A stretch of 64,000 bases of DNA from Dendrolimus kikuchii (lineage: Eukaryota > Arthropoda > Insecta > Lepidoptera > Lasiocampidae), in assembly GCA_019925095.2 (NCBI GenBank), contig CM034412.1, forward strand, positions 9,111,501 to 9,175,500, given 5' to 3'. Of this stretch, positions 63,936-64,000 are shown piece after piece. Both the position numbers and the translations under genes were made by a program. The notes beneath the pieces were generated by a model. The model did not search any database. It saw only the letters and a program-made list of their open reading frames with translations, and was not told the origin of the DNA. The stretch's first letter is position 1. The number at the start of each line of letters is the position of its first letter.

Positions 63936-64000
63936 ATTGTTATATACAAAAAGTAATTACTTATCTATCTATATGGGATCTTCTGAATTAAATTAGCTTA

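Noticed and set aside
1..64000. CRISPR array, operon or prokaryotic defence system
   Set aside because: No regularly spaced direct repeats with unique spacers and no polycistronic gene layout. The sequence is plainly from an intron-bearing insect genome.

Overview
The window is eukaryotic and almost certainly from a moth or butterfly. It is AT-rich, has spliceosomal introns and is packed with repeat families typical of Lepidoptera. It contains one gene I can identify with confidence: the neuropeptide gene corazonin (Crz), on the minus strand at the right-hand end. Coding exon 1 (62654-62872) encodes the signal peptide, the 11-residue [Arg7]-corazonin, its amidation glycine and the first part of the associated peptide. 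A 99-nt exon 2 (59930-60028) encodes the rest. The two are separated by a 2.6-kb phase-0 intron loaded with SINEs. The deduced precursor has 105 residues.

Positions 1-59900 look like a gene desert built from layered transposons. Working labels used here: S1 (about 310-bp SINE-like retroposon with an AATAAA-A(n) tail, about 16 copies); S2 (larger SINE-like family with purine-rich blocks); S3 and T1 (SINEs, T1 with a tRNA-like head); Helitron-like elements (5' TC, 3' hairpin plus CTAG, inserted between A and T); RTE-a and RTE-b (5'-truncated RTE-like LINE ends); R1-like LINE ends; other LINE ends; three solo LTRs; several TIR or foldback elements; and R, an older unclassified repeat. Several insertions carry clear target-site duplications, and some are nested so that relative ages can be read.

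Layout: 1-3200, an intact LINE RT end, a Helitron, a TIR element and a solo LTR. 5200-9100, RTE-a ends, a second solo LTR and Helitrons, one carrying a 27-unit 9-bp minisatellite. 9300-13000, SINEs and LINE debris, including an RTE-b end inserted in an S1 copy. 15400-25100, Helitrons, an RTE-b end with a 10-bp duplication and an R1-like LINE with an 11-bp duplication and a nested S1. 25500-39200, SINEs, R copies (one interrupted by RTE-a), Helitrons and TIR elements. 39600-51800, more of the same plus the third solo LTR and hairpins. 52240-52412 is a promoter-like block (two CCAAT motifs, an E2F-type site, an initiator, a 5' splice site and overlapping DREF sites) that may mark an unannotated gene. 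54900-55700 is an R1-like LINE end. 59200-63400 is the Crz locus.

I found no CRISPR array, operon, rRNA or convincing functional tRNA. Apart from Crz, most open frames lie inside repeats. Family assignments come from recognising motifs and comparing copies within the window; none was checked against a database.
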